NCBI GenBank assembly: GCA_023428585.1
Contig: JAEYXG010000022.1
Span: 1 to 6,649, forward strand
Origin: Bacteroidota bacterium
GTDB lineage: Bacteria > Bacteroidota > Bacteroidia > Bacteroidales > Lentimicrobiaceae
Length of the DNA: 6,649 nucleotides
Direction: 5' to 3'
Positions 1-6,396 of the stretch are shown here, in pieces (position 1 is the first letter of the stretch; every line of letters begins with the position of its first letter). The translations under genes and the position numbers were made by a program. The notes under the pieces were generated by a model. That model was not told the DNA's origin and did no database searches. It saw nothing but the letters and a program-made list of their open reading frames with translations.

Positions 1-355
1 GCATAGTGGAGGTGCCAAGGAGCGATTGGGGTGTGGTGGCTACCCATTTGATGGTGCCGGTGCTGTCGTTGGAACTGCCAATGGTAAAGAAACCGTTATC
101 CCTGAGCAATGGATTGCGCTGACGTTCACTGGCATAGGTCAATGTGCCCTTTTGAAAGCGGATGGTAAGAAAGAGAGAATCCACATTCACAATGGAATCA
201 ACCAGAATAGGAGCTATGAATTGTGAGCCTGCACATACATTACTGCCGGTGCCCGGTATGCTGACATGGTTCTGGGCAAAGAGCGTTTGGCTTGTACTCA
301 GAAGATAAAGGAGTGAAAATGAAAATAATAGATGCCTCAGTAATCGGTTTATCAT
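1..355 (-). CDS. Secreted protein with N-terminal cohesin-like domain (5' part only)
   Basis: The reverse strand reads without a stop from an ATG at 355 to the window edge, giving 118 residues; the C-terminal remainder is outside. Residues 1-28 form a clear signal peptide: positive start (MINRLLRH), hydrophobic stretch LLFSFSLLYLLS, then TLFAQ, with cleavage expected at or next to the A-Q bond, as is common in Bacteroidota exported proteins. From about residue 30 the pattern fits a cohesin-type beta sandwich: V-S-I-P, then C-A-G-S-Q-F with alternating hydrophobics (IAPILVDSIVNVDSL), a strand FLTIRF, L-T-Y, a glycine before FFTIG, and T-G-T-I-K-W. In Bacteroidota such domains occur in large surface or secreted proteins, many exported by the T9SS, whose sorting tail would be at the unseen C-terminus. 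An AGGA lies about 10 bases before the ATG. Reading frame and signal peptide are firm; the cohesin assignment is by pattern only, and another Ig-like fold is possible. Substrate and partner are unknown. Confidence 0.8.
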   Translation of the reverse strand, partial: MINRLLRHLLFSFSLLYLLSTSQTLFAQNHVSIPGTGSNVCAGSQFIAPILVDSIVNVDSLFLTIRFQKGTLTYASERQRNPLLRDNGFFTIGSSNDSTGTIKWVATTPQSLLGTSTM

Positions 356-383
356 AAGGTGTTATCCTGATTTCAGAAACGTT

Positions 384-409
384 GCTAGAATTAATCGGCT
401 AAATTAATC
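384..409. repeat. Near-tandem AT-rich 12/13-bp repeat
   Basis: GCTAGAATTAATC (384-396) is followed almost directly by GCTAAATTAATC (398-409). The two copies differ by one inserted G. They lie in the 123-base gap between the secreted-protein gene and the CoA-binding protein gene, about 30-55 bases upstream of the former's start codon, so an operator or promoter role is possible. No TAnnTTTG box was found here. It may be chance in AT-rich DNA. The rest of this gap shows no convincing hairpin terminator. Confidence 0.3.
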
Positions 410-478
410 CTTTTTATTGAGTAAATTACGACAAGAACGTCAAAGGAGGGATTTTGGTGTGCAAGAAAGCAAAAAAGA

Positions 479-853
479 TCAATAATACCCTCCTGTAATC
501 ATCATAAGTGTACAGTTATCAACGACTTCTATGCCGGCATTCTTTGCCATTTCTACGAATTCAGGATTCCAGGTGCCCGGGTTGAAGATGATGCGTTCAG
601 GTTTCAGGTTTAGCATGTAATCATAATATTGAACCTGATTGGCGGGACCCAGATAAAGGGTTATGGTATGGATATCCTCGAATGAAGGTCTGTTGGTATT
701 GATATGCACCCCGGCAACATCTCCTTCACGTAGTCCAACAGCAACCGTAGGAATTCTGTCCTCAACCAGTGTATTGATGCAAATATTGGAGAACCGGCTT
801 TTGTTAAGGCTGGCACCTAAGACAAGTGTCTTTTTTATAGTTTTTTTAGTCAT
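479..853 (-). CDS. CoA-binding (YccU-like) Rossmann-fold protein
   Basis: A 124-residue protein made of a single CoA-binding domain (the CoA_binding_2/YccU type, also related to the N-terminal domain of succinyl-CoA ligase alpha and acyl-CoA synthetases). Visible family landmarks are the first strand and nucleotide loop TLVLGAS at 9-15 followed by SRFSN, the second strand VAVGLREG at 37-44, TITLYL at 63-68, and the conserved IIFNPGTWNPEF at 88-99. A cysteine at 114 lies in the last strand, at the position of the C-T-L motif of Bacteroidota members. Length matches stand-alone members (about 120-140 residues). There is no catalytic domain, so it probably binds CoA or a related nucleotide; the physiological role of the family is not settled. 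It is cytosolic, with no signal peptide. It lies 96 bases downstream of the pyrophosphatase gene on the same strand and could be read from that transcript; neither gap around it holds a clear terminator or promoter. The ATG at 853 has no Shine-Dalgarno, only an A-rich leader. Confidence 0.88.
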   Translation of the reverse strand: MTKKTIKKTLVLGASLNKSRFSNICINTLVEDRIPTVAVGLREGDVAGVHINTNRPSFEDIHTITLYLGPANQVQYYDYMLNLKPERIIFNPGTWNPEFVEMAKNAGIEVVDNCTLMMITGGYY

Positions 854-949
854 GCTGCTTTGGTTTTGGTTGAGTTGTTATTTGCAAATCAGTCAGTTAA
901 GCAGAGCCTAAGATACAAAAAGAGAACAACATACACAATTTAATCGCAC

Positions 950-1621
950 TCAGACTTCGGATAAAAGGGTATCGAGGTTTTCAAATTTACGCCTATAGTC
1001 TTCAATGGAAGCTTCAATGACCTCCTTGGCTTCAGCCGGTCCATATGTGTGAGTGATTTCACAATCTCTTGGTTCACCGGGCAGGTCCTTATAGGTAAGA
1101 AAGTAATGCTTGAGACGCGCTATGATAAGAGGTGGCAGGTCATTGACATCGCGATACTCACCATATACCGCATCGTTTTTGAGTACCGATATTATTTTAT
1201 CATCGGCCTGATTACCGTCGATCATGCGGAAACCTCCTATTGGAATGGCCTGTACCAGTATATCACCATGTGAGATATTCTTTTCAGCAAGAATACAGAT
1301 GTCAAGAGGATCTCCATCACCAACTATTTCCGTTCTGCCGGTTTTAGTATTGGCATATTGTGAAACCTTATGGGCACAAAGCGTTTGAGGAATAAACCCA
1401 TAGAGAGCAGGCAGTACGTTTGAATACTTCTGTGGCCTGTCAATCCTTAGATAACCGGATATTTTATCCACTTCATACTTGACGGTATCAGTGGTGACCA
1501 TCTCTACAAAGCAGGTTACTATTTCAGGGGCTTCCTTGCCAATATCAATACCATGCCATGGATGTGATTTATACCGTAATCCCATCAGTCGTCCTATTGG
1601 ATCACTCAAACGATTTGCCAT
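950..1621 (-). CDS. ppa: Inorganic pyrophosphatase, family I
   Basis: Soluble Mg-dependent enzyme that splits pyrophosphate to two phosphates, pulling forward DNA, RNA, protein and lipid synthesis. The active-site set of family I can be mapped from E. coli onto this 223-residue protein: K48 and E50 in KYEVDK, R62 in IDRPQK, Y74 in ALYGFIPQT, the signature DGDPLD with D102, D104 and D107, then D135, D140 and K142 in FRMIDGNQADDK, and Y177-K178 in HYFLTYKD. All expected metal- and phosphate-binding residues are present, so it should be active. It is longer than the E. coli enzyme (175 residues). There is an N-terminal extension of about 20 residues, and the segment between the conserved Tyr and the first signature Asp is 28 residues instead of 10, an 18-residue insertion around 81-100. 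I recall this long form from other Bacteroidota. The start at 1621 places an exact -7 box 23 bases upstream; there is no Shine-Dalgarno. It is divergent from clpB. Confidence 0.95.
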   Translation of the reverse strand: MANRLSDPIGRLMGLRYKSHPWHGIDIGKEAPEIVTCFVEMVTTDTVKYEVDKISGYLRIDRPQKYSNVLPALYGFIPQTLCAHKVSQYANTKTGRTEIVGDGDPLDICILAEKNISHGDILVQAIPIGGFRMIDGNQADDKIISVLKNDAVYGEYRDVNDLPPLIIARLKHYFLTYKDLPGEPRDCEITHTYGPAEAKEVIEASIEDYRRKFENLDTLLSEV

Positions 1622-1644
1622 ATTTTGAAACTTTGATTAATTGG

Positions 1645-1652
1645 CAAAGTTA
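1645..1652 (-). promoter_or_regulatory. Candidate Bacteroidota -7 box for ppa
   Basis: The reverse strand reads TAACTTTG, an exact match to the Bacteroidota primary-sigma -7 consensus TAnnTTTG, 23 bases before the ppa ATG. I see no TTG-type -33 element at the right distance upstream. Support comes from the exact match and from the near-identical spacing of a TAAGTTTG box before dnaX. A TGTCA pentamer sits three bases upstream of the box. Confidence 0.4.
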
Positions 1653-1655
1653 ACA

Positions 1656-1740
1656 TGACATACGGATATTTGTTTGTTTGCAGGTAAAATTTTTGTGTCA
1701 TACTGTCATTCGCCCGCTTTTTAATGATGTCAATGTGTCG
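1656..1740. promoter_or_regulatory. Cluster of TGTCA pentamers between ppa and clpB
   Basis: In the 176-base divergent region, TGTCA occurs on the plus strand at 1696-1700, 1704-1708 and 1728-1732, with TGTCG at 1736-1740 and the inverted form TGACA at 1656-1660. On the plus strand the starts fall at 1696/1704 and 1728/1736: two pairs, each with 8-base spacing, 32 bases apart. This phasing resembles binding sites for a regulator that contacts direct half-sites. Since clpB is usually a stress-induced gene, it may be the clpB control region; the inverted copy abuts the ppa -7 box. No CIRCE repeat (TTAGCACTC-N9-GAGTGCTAA) is present. The clpB promoter itself is not clear: a TATACT hexamer at 1754-1759 has no matching -35. 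The regulatory role is inference. Confidence 0.35.
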
Positions 1741-1797
1741 TAAAATAATGAAATATACTGACTGGCAGGCTATTTGATTGTAAAATGTAAAAACAGA

Positions 1798-4389
1798 ATG
1801 AATATGGATAATCTCACTATAAAATCACAGAAAGCACTACAGAAAGCACAAGAGATAGCGGCAGCAGGAAGCAATCAGTCGGTTGAAACAGCGCATATCT
1901 TACGTGGAGTATTGGAAACAGATGATAATGTTAGTCCTTACTTATTGGGTAAATTCAGCGTCAATATCACCGCTCTCAAAAATGCTTTGACGCAAATAAC
2001 GGGCACATTCCCAAAAGTATCGGGAGGAGGAGAGCAATACCTGGGCAACAAGGCAGGAAAGGCGATGCAGGAGGCAGCAACCTATGCCAAAAAGATGAAC
2101 GATGAATTCATCTCAATTGAACATTTATTGCTTGGTTTACTGGCTGTCAATGATGAAACCGCTGGTCTTTTAAAAAAGCAGGGCGTAAATGAAAAGGATT
2201 TGATGGCCGCCATAAAGGAACTTAGAAAAGGAGCTCAGGCCAATACAGCTTCCTCAGATGAGACATGGAATGCACTGAACAGATATGCAAGAAACCTGAA
2301 TGAACTGGCAAGAGCGGGAAAACTGGATCCCGTGATAGGTAGGGATGAAGAGATCAGACGGGTATTGCAGATATTGAGCCGAAGAACAAAAAACAATCCT
2401 ATACTTATTGGTGAGCCGGGAGTTGGAAAGACAGCCATAGCAGAGGGGATAGCCCACAGGATAATAAATGGTGATGTTCCGGAAACACTCAAGACCAAAC
2501 TTATATTCTCGCTCGATATGGGAGCCCTTATTGCAGGTGCCAAGTACAAGGGAGAATTTGAAGAGCGGTTGAAAAGTGTTATTCACGAAGTGATTGAATC
2601 AAATGGCGAGGTTATACTCTTCATTGATGAGATACACACTCTAGTTGGTGCCGGCGGGGGAGAAGGTGCCATGGATGCCGCCAATATACTCAAACCGGCC
2701 CTTGCCAGGGGAGAGCTTAGGGCAATTGGGGCAACAACGCTCAAGGAATACCAGAAATATTTTGAGAAGGACAAGGCACTTGAACGCCGGTTTCAAATTG
2801 TTATGGTTGAAGAGCCTGATGCCTTAAGTGCTATTTCAATATTGCGTGGTCTGAAGGAACGATATGAATCACACCATAAGGTTCGAATAAAGGATGAGGC
2901 TATCATTGCTGCTGTAGAACTATCACAGAGATATATAAGTGAAAGATTCCTCCCCGATAAAGCCATTGACCTTATTGATGAGGCGGCGGCAAAATTGAGG
3001 CTTGAGATAAACTCAGTGCCCGAAGAACTTGATCAGGTTGACAGAAGAATAAAACAGCTTGAAATTGAGAAGGCTGGAATAGCAAGGGAAGGCGATGAAA
3101 ACAGGTTGAAGATACTAACGGAGGAATTAGCTAACCTGACAGAAGAAAGAAACAACATTGCCGCACAGTGGAAGGCTGAGAAGGAGGTGGTTGAAGGAAT
3201 ACAATTGACCAAGAAAGAGATAGAGGATTTTAAATTCGAGGCTGATAGAGCTGAAAGAGAAGGTGATTATGGTCGCGTAGCCGAGCTTAAGTACGGAAGA
3301 ATAAAGGAAGCCGAGCAAAAACTGGTTTCATTGAAACAGAAGCTTGATGAAATGCAGGCAAAACATGCACTCATCAAGGAAGAAGTTGGTGGAGAAGAGA
3401 TAGCTGAAATAGTATCACGGTGGACAGGAATACCGGTAACACGCATGCTACAGAGTGAAAGGGATAAGCTGCTTACATTGGAGGATGAGTTGCATAAAAG
3501 GGTCATCGGACAGGATGAAGCCATTGAAGCCGTTTCAGATGCTATTAGAAGAAGCAGGGCAGGACTGCAGGATTCAAAACGCCCGATAGGGTCATTCATA
3601 TTCCTGGGTACCACCGGTGTTGGTAAAACTGAATTGGCAAAGGCATTGGCTGAATTCCTCTTCAATGATGAGGGTTCTATGGTTAGAATTGACCTGTCGG
3701 AATATCAGGAACGCCATACGGTGTCACGACTTATTGGTGCGCCTCCAGGTTATGTGGGTTATGATGAAGGAGGACAGCTCACAGAAAAGATACGACGCAA
3801 GCCCTATTCAGTTGTTTTGCTGGATGAGATTGAGAAGGCTCACCCTGATGTGTTCAATATTTTGCTTCAGGTTCTTGATGAAGGACGACTCACGGATAAC
3901 AAGGGTAGGACTGCCGATTTCAAGAACACAATAATCATCATGACTTCTAATTTGGGATCTGATTATATCAATGAGAAGATGGAAGAGATGAACAGTCAGA
4001 ATCGTGATGGGGTGTTCAGTGAAATGAAGGATCAGGTGATGCTGATGTTGCGAAGAACCATAAGACCAGAATTCCTTAATCGAATTGACGAAATCATTAT
4101 GTTCAAGCCTCTGACTGAGAAAGAGATTAATGAAATTGTTCAATTACAGCTGGAAGGTCTTAAAATATTGCTGGAAAAGAATGATATAACCTTTGATGTC
4201 ACTGATGCTGCCATAGGTTTGATTGCCAAGCTGGGGTATGATCCTCACTATGGAGCACGTCCGGTAAAAAGGGTGATACAACGCAACGTGCTTAACGAAC
4301 TGTCAAAAAAGATTCTGAGCGGAGAAGTGGCTAAGGATCGGATGATTCGTCTGGATGCAGAGCAGGGGAAACTGGTGTTCAGAAACTAA
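1798..4389 (+). CDS. clpB: ATP-dependent protein disaggregase ClpB
   Basis: Hsp100 AAA+ hexamer that works with DnaK/DnaJ/GrpE to pull polypeptides out of aggregates through its central pore, in the cytosol. The chosen ATG gives 863 residues beginning MNMDNLTIKSQKAL, which lines up with the family N-terminus. Domains: Clp N-domain about 1-145; NBD1 with Walker A GEPGVGKT 205-212, pore-loop Y250 in KYKGEF, Walker B FIDE 275-278 and arginine fingers R330/R331; the coiled-coil middle domain about 400-525, which separates ClpB from ClpA/ClpC; NBD2 with Walker A GTTGVGKT 604-611, pore Y652 in GYVGY, Walker B LLDE 674-677, R756 in RPEFLNR and sensor-2 R821 in GAR. No IGL/IGF-type ClpP-docking loop was noticed, as expected for a disaggregase. 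Walker A of NBD2 has T605 where E. coli has proline; the lysine and threonine are intact. There is no Shine-Dalgarno before the start. It is divergent from ppa and convergent with dnaX, so it is probably a single-gene transcript. Confidence 0.97.
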   Translation: MNMDNLTIKSQKALQKAQEIAAAGSNQSVETAHILRGVLETDDNVSPYLLGKFSVNITALKNALTQITGTFPKVSGGGEQYLGNKAGKAMQEAATYAKKMNDEFISIEHLLLGLLAVNDETAGLLKKQGVNEKDLMAAIKELRKGAQANTASSDETWNALNRYARNLNELARAGKLDPVIGRDEEIRRVLQILSRRTKNNPILIGEPGVGKTAIAEGIAHRIINGDVPETLKTKLIFSLDMGALIAGAKYKGEFEERLKSVIHEVIESNGEVILFIDEIHTLVGAGGGEGAMDAANILKPALARGELRAIGATTLKEYQKYFEKDKALERRFQIVMVEEPDALSAISILRGLKERYESHHKVRIKDEAIIAAVELSQRYISERFLPDKAIDLIDEAAAKLRLEINSVPEELDQVDRRIKQLEIEKAGIAREGDENRLKILTEELANLTEERNNIAAQWKAEKEVVEGIQLTKKEIEDFKFEADRAEREGDYGRVAELKYGRIKEAEQKLVSLKQKLDEMQAKHALIKEEVGGEEIAEIVSRWTGIPVTRMLQSERDKLLTLEDELHKRVIGQDEAIEAVSDAIRRSRAGLQDSKRPIGSFIFLGTTGVGKTELAKALAEFLFNDEGSMVRIDLSEYQERHTVSRLIGAPPGYVGYDEGGQLTEKIRRKPYSVVLLDEIEKAHPDVFNILLQVLDEGRLTDNKGRTADFKNTIIIMTSNLGSDYINEKMEEMNSQNRDGVFSEMKDQVMLMLRRTIRPEFLNRIDEIIMFKPLTEKEINEIVQLQLEGLKILLEKNDITFDVTDAAIGLIAKLGYDPHYGARPVKRVIQRNVLNELSKKILSGEVAKDRMIRLDAEQGKLVFRN

Positions 4390-4391
4390 CT

Positions 4392-4433
4392 CCTAAGCTG
4401 TGCAAGTTGGTTTTAAGAAATTCACAGCCTAGG
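4392..4433. terminator. Inverted repeat between convergent clpB and dnaX, likely bidirectional terminator
   Basis: Arms CCTAAGCTGTG (4392-4402) and CACAGCCTAGG (4423-4433) pair at 10 of 11 positions around a 20-base loop. The hairpin fills almost the entire 45-base gap between the two stop codons, so it can serve both converging transcripts. The U-tracts after either arm are poor (TTTACAT one way, AGTTAGTTT the other), so it is not a textbook intrinsic terminator and the loop is long. Confidence 0.5.
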
Positions 4434-4434
4434 T

Positions 4435-6318
4435 TTACATGTCAAGTTCCAGGCCAAGCTGATCCTTCATTACATTGAGAATTGGGGCCTTGTCGGCTAT
4501 GTAATTGAACTTCTCATTATCAGTATAAGGCCTCTTTGTGGTTGAAGCCGATTCAATCATTTTGGATTCTATAGATATAGAGCCATTTTTGAGGTTCTTT
4601 CTCAGGTATGTAGTAATGGTATTCTTATGCCTGAATATTTCATCCTGTTGTATGGGATTCTCGATATTTATGCTAATAACATTATTATCAAGCAGTTGCG
4701 GAGGTTGCCAAAGTAAAGTGTTCTGAATCAACGGCCATTCATCAAAGAGCTGCTTAGCCATAACAGGCCATATTTGCAATACCTCGCTGATGGAGATATG
4801 CTCATTTCCATAAGATTCTTCGGGGACTTCATCTGCTTCCTTAATGGTATTTTCAGTTTTCCCTGTTTTTTGGCCTGACAACACGTCGCCAAGATTAATG
4901 CCCGACAAAGAAGGAATTGTCTTGTGTTTTGAACCGATATTGGCTTCAGCTGCAGTTCCGGCTGATGAAGTGGGCTTGACAGATGATTGCTTGGTGCCGG
5001 TTGTTGAGGAAGCAGGGCCTGCTTGATCTTCAATCGCAGGTTTATGATTGGAAGATTGGCTATTGTCTGACGGTGCTTCTGTTATAGATGGTTTGCTTGT
5101 ATGAGCATGACCACCGCCCGATGATTGGATGTTGCTCAAGGTAGGTTCTGTAGCTGCCGCAGCTATAGGTTTGGTTTCATGCGTTGCAATTTGCTGCTTT
5201 GATATACCTGTAATAGTAAAACCTTCGGGCTTTGCCAGCTTGCATAACTGCATCAAGGATATTTCAACGTGGAGCTTTTTATTATTACTGGTTTTGTAAT
5301 TTATATCACACTCATTGATTATTTCAAGCGCTTGCAGTATAAACGGAACAGAGCATTGACCTGCCTGGGCATAATACTGTTCCTTAATTGAAGGTGTGGT
5401 TTCAAGAAGTTGAAGAGTAACAGAGTCCTTACTTACCAGAAGATTGCGCAGATGTTGCCCCAAGCCTGTTATAAAATGCTGACCCTCAAAACCATTGTCA
5501 ATGATTTCATTGATAGTGAGTAGGGTATGACTGATATCACCAGACAGTATGAATTTTACTATTTTGAAATAGTAGTCATAATCAAGAACATTGAGGTTTT
5601 CAATTACCTGTTTGTAGGTAAGCGTATCACCAGCAAAACTGACAAGCTGATCGAACATGGAAAGTGCATCACGCAAACCGCCGTCAGCTTTCTGGGCAAT
5701 GATATGAAGGGCCTCTGGTTCTGCTGAGATATTTTCACTTTCTGCCACGTATTGAAGATGATGTACAATATCGTCAACACCTATGCGTCGAAAATCAAAT
5801 ATCTGGCATCTGGAAAGAATGGTTGGAAGTATTTTATGCTTCTCAGTTGTAGCCAGGATGAATTTAGCATAGGAAGGTGGCTCCTCCAGTGTTTTCAAAA
5901 AAGCATTGAAAGCTGCTTGGGAAAGCATGTGAACCTCATCGATTATATATATCTTGAATCCTTGATGAGGAGGTATACGCACTTGATCAACAAGGGTTTT
6001 GATATCATCAACTGAATTGTTGGATGCGGCATCCAGTTCAAAGATATTGAATGAGGACGATTTGTTGAATGACAGGCATGACGGGCATTCATTACATGCT
6101 TCTCCATCTTCTCTGATTGCGGTGCAGTTAATGGTTTTTGCCATAATACGTGCACAGGTGGTTTTACCAACTCCACGGGGCCCGGTAAATAGGAAAGCCT
6201 GTGCTAATTGCTGATTCCTGATTGCATTTTTCAGGGTGTTGGTTATAGCTGATTGTCCGACAACTGTAGCAAAGGTCGCCGGTCTGTATTTACGTGCCGA
6301 AACAATAAAATTATCCAT
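4435..6318 (-). CDS. dnaX: DNA polymerase III subunit gamma/tau
   Basis: Clamp-loader ATPase of the replicative polymerase; with delta and delta' it opens and loads the sliding clamp, and the tau form ties the loader to the polymerase core and helicase. The 627-residue protein shows the AAA+ part clearly: Walker A GPRGVGKT 46-53, four zinc-binding cysteines C65, C75, C78 and C81, Walker B IIDE 125-128, sensor-1 ATTE 156-159, the S-R-C motif 169-171 with the arginine finger, and sensor-2 GGLRDALS 213-220. Domain III (oligomerisation) runs to about 363. Residues 370-500 are a low-complexity linker rich in Ser, Thr, Ala, Pro and Gly. Residues about 505-627 form a compact tau-type C-terminal region (SEVLQIWPVMAKQ onward), which aligns poorly with E. 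coli by eye, as is usual for this part. An A6 run in the linker may allow a shorter form. The ATG at 6318 has a TAAGTTTG box 22 bases upstream and no usable Shine-Dalgarno. Confidence 0.96.
   Translation of the reverse strand: MDNFIVSARKYRPATFATVVGQSAITNTLKNAIRNQQLAQAFLFTGPRGVGKTTCARIMAKTINCTAIREDGEACNECPSCLSFNKSSSFNIFELDAASNNSVDDIKTLVDQVRIPPHQGFKIYIIDEVHMLSQAAFNAFLKTLEEPPSYAKFILATTEKHKILPTILSRCQIFDFRRIGVDDIVHHLQYVAESENISAEPEALHIIAQKADGGLRDALSMFDQLVSFAGDTLTYKQVIENLNVLDYDYYFKIVKFILSGDISHTLLTINEIIDNGFEGQHFITGLGQHLRNLLVSKDSVTLQLLETTPSIKEQYYAQAGQCSVPFILQALEIINECDINYKTSNNKKLHVEISLMQLCKLAKPEGFTITGISKQQIATHETKPIAAAATEPTLSNIQSSGGGHAHTSKPSITEAPSDNSQSSNHKPAIEDQAGPASSTTGTKQSSVKPTSSAGTAAEANIGSKHKTIPSLSGINLGDVLSGQKTGKTENTIKEADEVPEESYGNEHISISEVLQIWPVMAKQLFDEWPLIQNTLLWQPPQLLDNNVISINIENPIQQDEIFRHKNTITTYLRKNLKNGSISIESKMIESASTTKRPYTDNEKFNYIADKAPILNVMKDQLGLELDM
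4853..4872 (-). other. dnaX: Possible -1 slip site in dnaX (A6 run followed by out-of-frame stop)
   Basis: On the coding strand the codons CAA AAA ACA (Gln483-Lys484-Thr485) contain six consecutive A's (T6 at 4866-4871 on the plus strand). A one-base backward slip after Lys484 reads AAC AGG GAA AAC TGA, adding Asn-Arg-Glu-Asn and stopping at 4853-4855. The product would be 488 residues: the full ATPase part and most of the linker but no tau C-terminal domain, as with gamma in E. coli. The context is weaker than the E. coli A-AAA-AAG heptamer, and I see no obvious downstream stem or upstream stimulator. Confidence 0.25.
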
Positions 6319-6340
6319 CAGTCAGTTCAGTTTTCGCCTC

Positions 6341-6348
6341 CAAACTTA
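6341..6348 (-). promoter_or_regulatory. Candidate Bacteroidota -7 box for dnaX
   Basis: The reverse strand reads TAAGTTTG, an exact TAnnTTTG match, 22 bases before the dnaX ATG. No clear -33 TTG element lies about 20 bases further up; that stretch instead contains an A8 tract (T8 at 6353-6360 on the plus strand), which could act as an UP-like element. It implies a leader of roughly 15 bases and transcription separate from the plug-like gene upstream. Confidence 0.4.
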
Positions 6349-6396
6349 CGTGTTTTTTTTGGACGAGGAGTTATTGGGTGTTTGTTTCCACCAGAT

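Noticed and set aside
26..226. Plus-strand 66-codon open frame at the left edge
   Set aside because: It lies antisense to the secreted-protein gene, which has a clear signal peptide and domain pattern; the plus-strand product shows no recognisable features.
467..481. T-rich run after the CoA-binding protein stop as a terminator
   Set aside because: The minus strand reads TCTTTTTTGC right after the stop, but I found no stable hairpin immediately before it.
663..911. Plus-strand 82-codon open frame with a hydrophobic stretch
   Set aside because: Most of it is antisense to the CoA-binding gene, whose motifs are unmistakable. The hydrophobic run comes from the complement of Lys/Thr-rich codons at that gene's start.
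1774..1797. Upstream TTG start for clpB, adding eight residues
   Set aside because: The added residues (MIVKCKNR) are not part of the ClpB N-terminus. ATG at 1798 gives the family-like beginning MNMDNLTIKSQ; ATG 1804 is a less likely alternative.
4728..5033. Open 101-codon reverse-strand frame overlapping dnaX
   Set aside because: It is the +1 frame of the low-complexity dnaX linker and tau region; its Gln/Pro/Ser-rich sequence follows from dnaX codons and resembles no family.
5275..5281. TAAAAAG in dnaX as a slip site
   Set aside because: Read as T AAA AAG it lacks the first A needed for the P-site tRNA to re-pair after a -1 slip, and it lies at about residue 346-348, inside domain III, so a product ending here would be damaged.
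6337..6341. GGAGG on the minus strand as a Shine-Dalgarno for dnaX
   Set aside because: It is 18 bases from the ATG, too far, and it abuts the -7 box, so it would sit at or before the transcription start.
6353..6360. T8 run as an intrinsic terminator
   Set aside because: The T's are on the plus strand, where no gene ends nearby, and no hairpin precedes them. On the minus strand it is an A tract upstream of the dnaX -7 box.
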